The notes under the pieces were generated by a model. That model was given only the letters and a program-made list of their open reading frames with translations, ran no database searches and had not been told where the DNA came from. From contig OY762962.1 of the NCBI GenBank assembly GCA_963667195.1, forward strand, positions 744,001 through 808,000: a stretch of DNA of 64,000 bases, given 5' to 3'. Positions within the stretch are counted from its first letter, which is position 1, and every line of letters starts with the position of its first letter. This DNA is from UBA7703 sp963667195. Lineage in GTDB: Bacteria; Bacillota; Clostridia; Christensenellales; CAG-138. The position numbers were made by a program, and so were the translations under genes. Of the stretch, positions 1 to 7,748 are shown in pieces.

Positions 1-1
1 A

Positions 2-1156
2 CGCTGGGGTGTATCGTCGTATGACGCAAACATTGGGTTGATCAGCAACTACATCAATCCTATCCTCGGCACAACGCCGATCCAGCTGATCAACGTGCGC
101 GGCGTCGATCAATTTGTTCGAAAGCTGCAAAGCACATACTCCGTCGCCAGCCTGAACAAGGGGCATACGCCCAAACTACTTTCGGAGTCGAACATCGAGA
201 AAATCGCCCAGCTGATGCGCACTGCATTCAAGCAGGCGGTTCGCTGGGATTTGATCCCGAAGAATCCGTTCGACAACGCGGTGCTCCCCAAGGTGCACTA
301 CAAGCCGAGGGATATCTGGACCGCCGAGATGATTCGAACCGCGCTCGAAGCCTGCACCGAGAGCAAACTCTATATCGCGATGAACCTGTCGTTTGCCTGC
401 TCCCTTCGATTGGGCGAGATTCTGGGGCTCACGTGGAGCAACGTGCACATGACCGACGCAGACATCATGGCGGATAACGCCTTTGTCTATATCGACAAGG
501 AACTCACCCGCGCAACTCTGCACGCAATTGAAGCGCTCGGAAAGAAGGAGATCTTCCATATCTTCGAACCCATGAAGAGGGACGCGAGCACGCGCTTGAT
601 CCTGAAAACGACGAAGACGAAATCCAGCGTGCGCAAGGTCTGGCTGCCCAAGACGGTCGCCTATATCTTGCGAGAGTGGAAGAAGTCGCAGGACGAGCTT
701 CGTAAGTTCTATGTCCACGATTATGAGGAGCACGATCTTGTCATATCGCTGCCAAAGGGAACGCCCTGCGACGGTCGCCTCATTGAAGAATCCTTTCAGA
801 ATCTACGAACGAAGGCAGGTCTTCCGCGCGTTGTGTTTCATTCCCTCCGGCATTCCAGCACTACCTACAAGCTCAAGCTCAACCATGGCGATCTCAAGGC
901 GACACAGGGCGATACCGGTCACGCTGAGATCGACATGATCACAAAGGTCTATGCACACATCCTCGACGAGGATCGCAAGATCAACGCGCAGAAGTTTGAG
1001 ACAGCCTTCTATTCCAACCCTGATTTGCGCACCGTCAAGCCGCCGGAATCGCCGGAAAGCGTGCTGGAGCTGGATCACCTAATCGAGCAGCTACGACGCT
1101 CTCCTGGGCTCAAAAAGACGGTGTCCCAGCTGATCGCAGCCAACGAATTCAACTGA
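2..1156 (+). CDS. Tyrosine site-specific recombinase (integrase), 5' end outside window
   Basis: Phage-type tyrosine integrase that would insert or excise a mobile element at an attachment site. The reading frame stays open to the first base of the window, so the N-terminal arm-binding domain is incomplete; the TTG at 38 is only an internal candidate start. The catalytic domain is complete: the first arginine lies in SLRLGEILGL (about residue 120 of the visible part), the H-x-x-R box in FHSLRHSST, a later histidine in TGHAEIDM, and the nucleophilic tyrosine in KVYAHIL. The C-terminal tail runs about 60 residues past the tyrosine. The gene points towards a tRNA-Arg gene 170 bp downstream, the usual arrangement for an integrase beside its own attachment site. 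The rest of the element must lie to the left of the window. The family call is secure; the target is inferred from context. Confidence 0.9.
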   Translation, partial: RWGVSSYDANIGLISNYINPILGTTPIQLINVRGVDQFVRKLQSTYSVASLNKGHTPKLLSESNIEKIAQLMRTAFKQAVRWDLIPKNPFDNAVLPKVHYKPRDIWTAEMIRTALEACTESKLYIAMNLSFACSLRLGEILGLTWSNVHMTDADIMADNAFVYIDKELTRATLHAIEALGKKEIFHIFEPMKRDASTRLILKTTKTKSSVRKVWLPKTVAYILREWKKSQDELRKFYVHDYEEHDLVISLPKGTPCDGRLIEESFQNLRTKAGLPRVVFHSLRHSSTTYKLKLNHGDLKATQGDTGHAEIDMITKVYAHILDEDRKINAQKFETAFYSNPDLRTVKPPESPESVLELDHLIEQLRRSPGLKKTVSQLIAANEFN

Positions 1157-1160
1157 TTTC

Positions 1161-1196
1161 CGCTTAGCAAACGACAAAATCGCTTAGCAGGAGCGA
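1161..1196. repeat. CGCTTAGCA direct repeats and attachment-core-like stem-loop
   Basis: Just after the integrase stop, CGCTTAGCA occurs at 1161-1169 and again at 1181-1189, and a weaker ATTAGCAAA follows near 1216. The second copy sits in a stem-loop (TCGCT, 7-nt loop, AGCGA; 1180-1196) that resembles the anticodon stem-loop of the neighbouring tRNA-Arg, which reads CCGCTTAGGAGGCGG on the same strand. These could be integrase arm or core sites; that role is inferred. Confidence 0.4.
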
Positions 1197-1290
1197 AAAA
1201 GCGGTTCGTTTCTCCATTAGCAAATGTTTGCATCAACAACGAACCGAAGGCAACGCGCCAGACAAAGCAACGGGCAATTTCCCAAAAATG

Positions 1291-1326
1291 GAAAAAGCCC
1301 GAAAACAGTACTGTTTCGGGGCTTTC
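1291..1326 (-). terminator. Rho-independent terminator of tRNA-Arg
   Basis: A long hairpin (arms about 1293-1307 and 1311-1325, nearly complementary) begins directly after the encoded CCA of the tRNA. On the minus strand it is followed by a run of five T. Confidence 0.8.
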
Positions 1327-1403
1327 TGGCGTTCCCGGGGAGATTCGAACTCCCGACCTTCCGCTTAGGAGGCGGACGCTCTATCCTGCTGAGCTACGGA
1401 AAC
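1327..1403 (-). tRNA. tRNA-Arg (anticodon CCT), CCA encoded
   Basis: Complete cloverleaf on the minus strand. The acceptor GTTTCCG pairs with CGGGAAC (one G-U), the D arm has GCTC/GAGC, the anticodon stem TCCGC/GCGGA carries the loop CTCCTAA (anticodon CCT, reads AGG), and the T arm is GGGAG TTCGAAT CTCCC. The discriminator G is followed by an encoded CCA at 1327-1329. A second partial copy of its 5' half lies at 1457-1495, between this gene and the promoter, so both are probably on one transcript. It is the likely attachment gene for the adjacent integrase. Confidence 0.93.
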
Positions 1404-1456
1404 AAGTATTCAATTATTTACTCAAAACCACGTTTAGAGAAACGAACGTCGACCGA

Positions 1457-1495
1457 TTAGGAGGCGAACGCTCTATCCTGCTGAGCTACGGAGAC
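1457..1495 (-). pseudogene. Truncated tRNA-Arg 5' half (relic of tRNA-targeted recombination)
   Basis: This 39-bp stretch matches the 5' half of the intact tRNA-Arg (1365-1403) at 37 of 39 positions. It has the acceptor 5' strand GTCTCCG, the identical D arm and an anticodon loop CTCCTAA. Similarity stops right after the anticodon loop, and no 3' half follows, so it cannot fold into a tRNA. A breakpoint at the anticodon loop is a known crossover position of tyrosine integrases, hence the reading as an integration or excision scar. A partial tandem duplication is the alternative. Confidence 0.7.
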
Positions 1496-1541
1496 AGATA
1501 TGCGGTTGTTGCGCTGCCGAAAACGGCACACGGCAAAAGGA

Positions 1542-1571
1542 ATTATACCGAAGCAGCAGTGTGATTGTCAA
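1542..1571 (-). promoter_or_regulatory. Sigma-A promoter of the tRNA-Arg locus
   Basis: Read on the minus strand: TTGACA (1566-1571), 18-bp spacer, TATAAT (1542-1547), both consensus. It overlaps the 3' end of the hydrolase gene and points at the truncated and then the intact tRNA-Arg. Confidence 0.75.
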
Positions 1572-2385
1572 CCAAACCCGCGACGAATTCGGCGCAGCGT
1601 GCGGCGACCTGCTCCCGCTCCGGCCCGTAGGTGCAGCCATGCGGCGAATGGTCAAACTCCGCGAGGTCTACGCTGGGCACATTGACGGCTCCCGTACAGA
1701 AGATTTCGATGCTCGCGGGGTCCACCTTGTCGTCGTGCGCCGCGGAGACGAGCAGCGTCGGGCAGTCGATTTTGTCGAGGTTGCGGGTGAGCTTCTTCGC
1801 GAGCCTAGCGAGATCGACGAGCTTTCGCGTGGAGAAGCCGCCGTACATCTGCGCGTAGAGGTTGTCTCCCCAGGCGGGCTTGCCGCCGCGGCTCTCCGGA
1901 TATCCCACCACGGGGATAATCGGGCTCAGCGCGCGCGCCGTGCGCAGGTATCGCTTCATCCTGATCGGCGTACAGATCAGCGCAAGTCCGTCTAGATGCT
2001 CCTCCTCCGCGAGCAGGCCGCAGAGAATTCCGCCGAGCGAGAGGCCCAGCGCATAGACCTGCGTGCAGCCCTCGTCCTTGAGGCGCTTGTATGCCGCGCG
2101 GATGGCATCCTGCCACTTCGCGCCCGTGGAAGCGTTTTGCGCGCGAACTGTTTCGCCGTGGCCGGGAATCATCGGAGAGATGACAGTATAGCCTTTCGCG
2201 ATCAGCGCGTCCGCCACCACGCGGATGTTCGCGGGTGTACCGCCGATGCCGTGGAGCGTGATGCAGCCGATCTCGTTTCCCTTGTGAAACAGCGGCTGCG
2301 AGAGGTCGTCGTCAAACGGCGGGCGCTGATCCAGCACCGCTTTGTCCGGCAGATAGTCCTTCAACACTTCAAAAAAAGACGGCAT
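1543..2385 (-). CDS. Alpha/beta hydrolase, carboxylesterase-like
   Basis: A 280-residue cytoplasmic alpha/beta-hydrolase, probably an esterase or lipase of the Est30 type. It shows the oxyanion-hole region HGIGGTP (near residue 45), the nucleophile elbow GLSLGG (near 113-118), a late aspartate in HDDKVDP and a histidine in DHSPHGCTYG, which gives a complete Ser-Asp-His set. There is no signal peptide. The ATG has GGGAGGT upstream. It lies 38 bp downstream of the MurC-like gene on the same strand and is probably cotranscribed with it. The stop lies at 1543, inside the tRNA-Arg promoter, and no separate terminator was seen. The substrate cannot be read from the sequence. Confidence 0.85.
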   Translation of the reverse strand: MPSFFEVLKDYLPDKAVLDQRPPFDDDLSQPLFHKGNEIGCITLHGIGGTPANIRVVADALIAKGYTVISPMIPGHGETVRAQNASTGAKWQDAIRAAYKRLKDEGCTQVYALGLSLGGILCGLLAEEEHLDGLALICTPIRMKRYLRTARALSPIIPVVGYPESRGGKPAWGDNLYAQMYGGFSTRKLVDLARLAKKLTRNLDKIDCPTLLVSAAHDDKVDPASIEIFCTGAVNVPSVDLAEFDHSPHGCTYGPEREQVAARCAEFVAGLVDNHTAASV

Positions 2386-2423
2386 ATCGCGACCTCCCTG
2401 CCCACGGTACTTCGAAAAATCTC

Positions 2424-3785
2424 TTACAGTAGCTTCTTCGTCTGGCGGTACACGTCGCCGGAACCGACGGTGACCACAAGGTCGCCTTCACTCGCGTGCT
2501 CGTCCAGATAGATGCGAATCTCCTCAAACGTCGGAAGATACACGGCGTTGTCGCTCTCTTTGTTGATCGCGCGCACCATATCCCGCGCATGGACGATGCC
2601 GGTGTCCTTCTCTCTGCCGGGATAGATGTCCGGCACGAGGACAACATCCGCGTCCGTAAAGCACGTCACGTTGTTGCAAAAGAGCGTACGCGCGCGGGTA
2701 TAGCTATTGCACTGGAACACGCAGAACAGCTTCTTGTGTGGCACGCGCGTTGCCGCGTCCAGCGTCGCGCGGATTTCGTTCGGGTGGTGTCCGTAATCGT
2801 GAAACACCTTGACACCGTTGCGCTCGCCATAGAACTCAAAGCGGCGGCGCGTGTTGTGGAAGTCGTGCAGCGCCTTTGCCAGCACCGCAAACGGCAGGCC
2901 GAAGTGGTCGGAGACCGCGATTGCGCCCAGCGCGTTCACGACGTTGTGCATGCCCGGCACGCTGAGTTGCACCTGTCCTAGCGTCTCGCCGCGGCGCACG
3001 ACGGTAAAGCCCGCGTTGCCCAGCGCATCAAACTCGATCTTCGTCGCGGTGTACTCGCCGCAGGTTAAGCCGTAGGTGACCACGTTCAGATCGCTCTTGT
3101 CCGCGAGCGCTTTGACGCGCGGATCGTCCACGCAGGCGACAAACGTGCCGTCCTGCGGCAGGAGCGCCAGGAAGCGCTCAAACGCTGCCACGATCGCTTC
3201 GATGTTGTCATAATAATCCAGATGGTCGTCGTCGATGTTGTTGATCAAGGCGACCGTCGGCCTGAGGGTCAGAAAGCTCTCGACATATTCACATGCCTCC
3301 GTGACGAACAAATCCCGGTTGCCGACGTGTACGCCGCCTTCGAGAAACTCGACATAGCCGCCGACATGGATCGTCGCATCCGTCTTCGCCTCGGCGTTGA
3401 TGATCGCGAGCATGGAGGTGATGGTCGTCTTGCCATGGCAGCCCGCGATGGCGACCACTTCGTCATACCGCTCGCTGATCTGGCCCAGCGCCACGCTGCG
3501 CTCCAACTCCGGAATGCCCTTTTCCCGCGCAAGCATGCGCTCGGGATTCTCCGGCTTGATCGCCGCGGAGTAGATCACGAGATCCGCTCCTTCGATATAT
3601 TCGCCCGTTTGGCCGATGCTGTAGCGAATGCCCTCGTGATCCAGCGCGTCGGTAAACTGGGTGCGCTCCCGGTCGGAGCCGGTGACCTCGTGTCCCTGGG
3701 ACTTGAGGATCAGCGCAAGCCCGTTCATGCTGCAGCCGCCGATGCCGATGAGATGGATTCGCTTCGCGTCGTCGATATGTGCCAT
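2424..3785 (-). CDS. murC: MurC-like Mur ligase (UDP-N-acetylmuramate--L-alanine ligase family)
   Basis: A 453-residue Mur ligase. In peptidoglycan synthesis MurC adds L-alanine to UDP-MurNAc with ATP. The N-terminal Rossmann domain opens with HLIGIGGCSMNGLA. The central ATPase loop is AGCHGKTT (near 110), where most MurC have GTHGKT. The C-terminal domain carries DYGHHPNEI, a strong MurC signature. The motif usually written EADESD-SF in MurC is here EACEYVESF, followed by NIDDDHLDYY, so this may be a divergent MurC or a paralogous Mur ligase rather than the housekeeping enzyme. Length is normal. The start is the ATG after AATGGAGA. It heads a two-gene unit with the hydrolase and is divergent from the clostripain gene. 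Confidence 0.82.
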   Translation of the reverse strand: MAHIDDAKRIHLIGIGGCSMNGLALILKSQGHEVTGSDRERTQFTDALDHEGIRYSIGQTGEYIEGADLVIYSAAIKPENPERMLAREKGIPELERSVALGQISERYDEVVAIAGCHGKTTITSMLAIINAEAKTDATIHVGGYVEFLEGGVHVGNRDLFVTEACEYVESFLTLRPTVALINNIDDDHLDYYDNIEAIVAAFERFLALLPQDGTFVACVDDPRVKALADKSDLNVVTYGLTCGEYTATKIEFDALGNAGFTVVRRGETLGQVQLSVPGMHNVVNALGAIAVSDHFGLPFAVLAKALHDFHNTRRRFEFYGERNGVKVFHDYGHHPNEIRATLDAATRVPHKKLFCVFQCNSYTRARTLFCNNVTCFTDADVVLVPDIYPGREKDTGIVHARDMVRAINKESDNAVYLPTFEEIRIYLDEHASEGDLVVTVGSGDVYRQTKKLL

Positions 3786-3820
3786 CGTATGATGTCTCCA
3801 TTGTTCCTCAGAATTTACTT

Positions 3821-3850
3821 ATTATACGCCTTTGCGGTGCGTTTACGCAA
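3821..3850 (-). promoter_or_regulatory. Promoter of the MurC-like gene
   Basis: On the minus strand TTGCGT (3845-3850), 18-bp spacer and a consensus TATAAT (3821-3826), ending 36 bp before the ATG. Confidence 0.55.
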
Positions 3851-3955
3851 CGTTCAGCAGGGTCCCTGCCGGATTACGCCTGATTGCGTTGTTCTGCGTC
3901 ATGAAACGTTTCTGATTGGCAACGGAAATAGATGCTTGCCACATGATATACAATC

Positions 3956-3984
3956 TTGCGCATCCTGAGACGGGATGGTACATT
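3956..3984 (+). promoter_or_regulatory. Possible promoter of the clostripain gene
   Basis: TTGCGC (3956-3961), 17-bp spacer and TACATT (3979-3984), about 70 bp before the start codon. Both boxes are imperfect, so this is tentative. Confidence 0.35.
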
Positions 3985-4051
3985 ATCAGAATAACGAGAT
4001 TGATTTTCAAATACAGAACCCCAGATTGATTGGAAAGAGCAGGAACACACG

Positions 4052-6100
4052 ATGACCAAAAGAGCTGTTGCGCTGATTCTCGCGTTACTGATGCTCGTTT
4101 CTCTTGCCGCCTGCAGCGGAGGCGAAGACACCGCACCGGTGGAATCCGCGGGGCTCGGCGCTGCGGTGCAGGATACCCAGAATTCCCAAGATTCCACGGA
4201 TGCAAGCGCCACTGACGCAGCGCCAACCCCGGCGCAGTCCGGTCGTGAACCGCGCGTGACCCCGCTCGGCGATGGCAAGGATCAGGTCACCGTGATGGTC
4301 TATATGTGCGGCAGCGATCTGGAAAGCGACGGCGGCGCGGCGACGGCGGACCTCAACGAGATGCTGTACGCGACCCTCAGCGATTCCGTAAACGTCGTCA
4401 TCGAGACCGGCGGCGCATCCAAATGGGAAAACAACGTGGTCGACGCGGACACGAACCAGCGCTGGCTCGCTACCGGCGATGGATTGGAGCTGGTCGGCGA
4501 CGCGGGGCAGCAGAACATGACCGATCCCGCGACGCTGTCGGAGTTCATCCAGTTCTGCGCGGAGAAGTATCCCGCGAACCGGAACATCCTCGTCTTCTGG
4601 GATCACGGCGGTGGCACCCTCGGCGGCTACGGTTCCGACGAGCACTATCCCGATGGAACGATGTCGCTCGCGCAGATCGATCAGGCGCTGACAGACGCAG
4701 GCGTTGTCTTCGACTGGATCGGCTTCGACTGCTGCATGATGGGCACGGTGGAAACCGCCTTTGTCGCGGAGAAACACGCCGACTATCTGATTGCGTCCCA
4801 GCGCTCCGAACCCGGCGGCGGCTGGTATTATACGGACTGGCTCAACGCGCTCTCCGAAAATCCCTCGATGGCCTCTCCCGAAGTCGGCAAGGTCATCGTC
4901 GATAGTTTTATTCGCGAGGAGCAAAACGGAGATTATGGTGACGAGCTGACGCTTTCCATGATCGACCTGACGTCGTTTGCGCCGTTTATGGATGCATTGT
5001 ATACCTATTTATCCGGCGTCAACACGGAGCTCATCGATACCTCCGCCTACAAGGAGGTTTCCAAAGCGCGCTACGACAGCCGCTCCCCCGGCGAGGAGGA
5101 ATATGATCAGGTCGACCTGAATTACCTCGTGAACAACATCTCTCTGGGGGATTCGTCGGATCTGTTGAGCAAGCTCGACGGCACCGTGCTCATCAGTCAG
5201 GAGACCGCGGAGCACTACGCAGGACTGAGCCTGTATTTCCCGTATGCGAGCATTGAGTCGGTGGGAGACACGCTCTCCACCGCGAAATCGATCGGGTTGG
5301 GCACGCCGTATCAAAAGTTCATGTCGGACTTTGCGAGCCTCATGGCGGGCGGGCAGATTTACAGCGGCGGCGGCTCAAGCAGCCCGCTCTCCGCGCAGTC
5401 TCAGGACACGAGCGACCTCACGGACGCAAGCTGGCTCGACTCCGATCTCGTCTCCAGCTATGAGTCCTACTATCAGGAAAACAACTACGATGCCTCCACG
5501 CTTGCGATTGTCGAGAAGGACGGACAGTACGTGCTCGAGATGAGTCAGGAGGATTGGGACTTGATCTCGGATGTGTATTTGGAGGTGTTTCTCGATACGG
5601 GTGACGGCTACCTGCATCTGGGTTCGGACGACGTTGCGGAATATAACGCGGACGGCGATCTGATCGTCAGCTTCGACGATAATTCGTGGGTTGCGCTCAA
5701 TGGGCATATCGTGAGCTTTTTTGCCGAGCACAGCGACAAGGAAAACGTCTGGCAAGGGTATGTTCCCGCGCTGATCAACGGAGAAGACGCAAAGATTATC
5801 CTCGTTTGGAACGGTGACAACGCGAGCGTTGCGGGGTATGAAAAGGACTACGACTCCAACGTTGCCTCCCGTGGACTCATTCCGCTCAAGGATGGCGATC
5901 AGATCGAGTTCCTTGGGGATTTTTACACCTACGACAGCGTGTATGACGATCAGTACATCATCGACAGCATCGTGGTGGATGGTCCTCTTTCCGTGAGCTA
6001 TGAGGATGTCGGCAGCGGCGACTGCCTCGTGTATTATTCGCTGCACGATATCTATCAAAACGTCTACTGGACGGAATCGCTGGTCTATTCCTCGAAGTAA
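4052..6100 (+). CDS. Clostripain-family (C11) cysteine peptidase lipoprotein
   Basis: A 682-residue surface protein. A lipoprotein signal peptide ends in the lipobox LAAC (Cys21), followed by a low-complexity linker to about residue 70. The peptidase domain has the C11 hallmarks: VMVYMCGSDLES near the start, the catalytic-histidine segment NILVFWDHGGGTLGGYG (about 180) and the catalytic cysteine in DWIGFDCCMMGTVE (about 228). Clostripain enzymes cleave after arginine or lysine, but specificity cannot be read here. The last 250 residues are acidic and repetitive in style and may bind substrate or cell wall. The start has GAGCAGGA upstream. It stands alone between divergent MurC and tRNA-Val. 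Confidence 0.85.
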   Translation: MTKRAVALILALLMLVSLAACSGGEDTAPVESAGLGAAVQDTQNSQDSTDASATDAAPTPAQSGREPRVTPLGDGKDQVTVMVYMCGSDLESDGGAATADLNEMLYATLSDSVNVVIETGGASKWENNVVDADTNQRWLATGDGLELVGDAGQQNMTDPATLSEFIQFCAEKYPANRNILVFWDHGGGTLGGYGSDEHYPDGTMSLAQIDQALTDAGVVFDWIGFDCCMMGTVETAFVAEKHADYLIASQRSEPGGGWYYTDWLNALSENPSMASPEVGKVIVDSFIREEQNGDYGDELTLSMIDLTSFAPFMDALYTYLSGVNTELIDTSAYKEVSKARYDSRSPGEEEYDQVDLNYLVNNISLGDSSDLLSKLDGTVLISQETAEHYAGLSLYFPYASIESVGDTLSTAKSIGLGTPYQKFMSDFASLMAGGQIYSGGGSSSPLSAQSQDTSDLTDASWLDSDLVSSYESYYQENNYDASTLAIVEKDGQYVLEMSQEDWDLISDVYLEVFLDTGDGYLHLGSDDVAEYNADGDLIVSFDDNSWVALNGHIVSFFAEHSDKENVWQGYVPALINGEDAKIILVWNGDNASVAGYEKDYDSNVASRGLIPLKDGDQIEFLGDFYTYDSVYDDQYIIDSIVVDGPLSVSYEDVGSGDCLVYYSLHDIYQNVYWTESLVYSSK

Positions 6101-6205
6101 GTACAGGCAGCTTCATAATAGGTGCGCTGCACCGCACGCAAGCAAAACGAACCCGATTTCCTCGAAGCAATCGAGACCAACCTGCGCAAAACACCGAAAA
6201 AGGGC

Positions 6206-6234
6206 TTGCCATTTTGACCCCGATACGGTAAAAT
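6206..6234 (+). promoter_or_regulatory. Promoter of tRNA-Val
   Basis: TTGCCA (6206-6211), 17-bp spacer and TAAAAT (6229-6234), followed 11 bp later by the first base of the tRNA. Confidence 0.6.
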
Positions 6235-6245
6235 ATCTTTTGCGC

Positions 6246-6322
6246 GGGGATGTAGCCCAGTTGGTCAGAGCGCTTCGTTCACATCGAAGAGGTCGTGGGT
6301 TCGAGCCCCTCCATCCCCACCA
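6246..6322 (+). tRNA. tRNA-Val (anticodon CAC), CCA encoded
   Basis: The acceptor GGGGATG pairs perfectly with CATCCCC, the anticodon stem CTTCG/CGAAG holds the loop TTCACAT (anticodon CAC, reads GUG), and the discriminator A is followed by encoded CCA. The D stem (GCCC/GAGC) and T stem (GTGGG/CCCTC) each contain one mismatch. It marks the left border of the AT-richer accessory region. Confidence 0.88.
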
Positions 6323-6328
6323 CGTAAT

Positions 6329-6363
6329 CCCACCGAAGTAGATACAATTTCGGTGGGGTTTTT
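6329..6363 (+). terminator. Rho-independent terminator after tRNA-Val
   Basis: A nine-pair stem, CCCACCGAA with TTCGGTGGG, then a five-T run. Confidence 0.85.
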
Positions 6364-6378
6364 CTTTGCTCCTAAACG

Positions 6379-6406
6379 CAAAAAACGCCCTAATTGGGCG
6401 CTTTTT
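6379..6406. terminator. Short bidirectional hairpin terminator
   Basis: CGCCC TAATT GGGCG with an A run on the left and a T run on the right, so it can act in both directions. It separates tRNA-Val from the leftward glycosidase operon. Confidence 0.65.
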
Positions 6407-6630
6407 GGAAGTAGCATTTTATCGAAGGAGTTAGAGGACGTTCTTTCAGTGCTCAAGAATCATTTGCAGGCGATTTTTCGGTCCAAAATTGGAACCCCCG
6501 AGAGAAAGCGTTTCAGAGTATCGATTGAAACTCCCGCATAGGTTTTGAACCTCAATTTTTCTCAATCTATAATTGTATCAATAGTGAAAGCACTCTTGAT
6601 CTTTTCGGTACCCTTAGGATTTCTAACCGC
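6407..6630. other. Gene-free AT-rich border region
   Basis: The 220 bp between the hairpin after tRNA-Val and the end of the GH43 gene hold no credible gene, tRNA or strong terminator. Composition turns AT-rich here, so it is a candidate island border, but I saw no duplicated piece of tRNA-Val in it. Confidence 0.4.
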
Positions 6631-7734
6631 TTAGTGATCTTCAGAGAAATCTTCTATTCGCCAATCCGGATACCAACGAATCATTGGTTTTTCACCATTC
6701 CATTCAATGGGAAGCCAAACATATCGAGCAGTTCGGGTGTTCTCTATATGCGTCAACAACTTGCGAGGCAAACCGCCAGTTGATTTAGGGTTCCGGTCGG
6801 GTTTCGTGATGTTTTCATGACGCCCACTTGACATGGCGTTTTTGACCAGATGATAATATCTTCTCGCAAACCATTTGCCAAATGCAGTCGGCATCCAGCG
6901 ATCTGCCATTGCGATATACAGCATCGTGCCCGGCACTTGCAATACGCAAGTGAATTGTCCGTAAAAGCTTGTTCCGTCCACATCGTCGACGCAAGGATCT
7001 CCCAAATCTTCATAGTCCCCATGCCAATCGCTAAACGCACACACTTGGCTGGGATTGGGATAATACCCCGTCGTCCCGCTTGTAAACAAATAGTGTTTAC
7101 CATTCTTTTGGAAATAGGTCGGCGCTTCCCTGCTGAACGGAGGATGCAAGTCCACGTAATGCTCGGAGAATTCACCCGTAACTTCCGTATAGTCGTCCGT
7201 CAAGGTTGCCGTCACCAGTTCGAAATGCGGTCGATCAAAGATAAAATACGCTTTCTTGGTCATTTCGTCTTTAATGAGAGTGAAATCGCCCGTATCCATA
7301 TCCAGCGGTTTGTAGATTTTATGGACGAACTCGTACGGGCCGAAAAAATGATTTGCTTGCATGACGGACATAAACTGGCTAGTTGTTCCGCACATGATTT
7401 TCAGCCACGCCACGTACTTACCCGTTTTCTCGCAATATAGAATGTGCGGACGATCCATGCAATAGGTCGGATGCAGCGGATTGTCCAAATCGTCCGGTCG
7501 CGGCTGTATGATCAGCCCTTTGTCTTCCCAATTGTACAGATCTTTGGATGCATAGCAACGCACGCCCCAATGCCAGATCTTATTGAGCGGGCCTCCAACC
7601 GTCTTCTCCTTGTTCTCGCCATACCAATAGTACACGCGATCCTTTTCATCGAAAAAGACGGAGAATCCGTGCGCCTGAATCGGATGCCCATCGGTATCCA
7701 GCCACAATTGACCTGGTTTTATACTGTTGTACAT
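6631..7734 (-). CDS. Glycoside hydrolase family 43-like protein
   Basis: A 367-residue, signal-less protein with the five-bladed propeller pattern of GH43 and related clans. An early acidic residue lies in WLDTDGHPIQAHG, the aromatic blade segments YYWYGEN and HILYCEKTGKYVAW follow, TGDFTLIKDE is a typical central region, and an acidic residue lies in FSREAPTYFQKNGKHYL. It resembles the beta-xylosidase, arabinosidase or galactosidase branches, but the exact sugar cannot be read. It is the last gene of the six-gene operon, 14 bp after GH78; the ATG follows GGGGGAT. It probably removes a terminal side sugar from imported glycosides. Confidence 0.75.
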   Translation of the reverse strand: MYNSIKPGQLWLDTDGHPIQAHGFSVFFDEKDRVYYWYGENKEKTVGGPLNKIWHWGVRCYASKDLYNWEDKGLIIQPRPDDLDNPLHPTYCMDRPHILYCEKTGKYVAWLKIMCGTTSQFMSVMQANHFFGPYEFVHKIYKPLDMDTGDFTLIKDEMTKKAYFIFDRPHFELVTATLTDDYTEVTGEFSEHYVDLHPPFSREAPTYFQKNGKHYLFTSGTTGYYPNPSQVCAFSDWHGDYEDLGDPCVDDVDGTSFYGQFTCVLQVPGTMLYIAMADRWMPTAFGKWFARRYYHLVKNAMSSGRHENITKPDRNPKSTGGLPRKLLTHIENTRTARYVWLPIEWNGEKPMIRWYPDWRIEDFSEDH

Positions 7735-7748
7735 TCTTGCGTATCCCC

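Noticed and set aside
1224..1460. A 78-codon frame covering the tRNA-Arg and its terminator
   Set aside because: It overlaps a well-folded tRNA and has no ribosome site.
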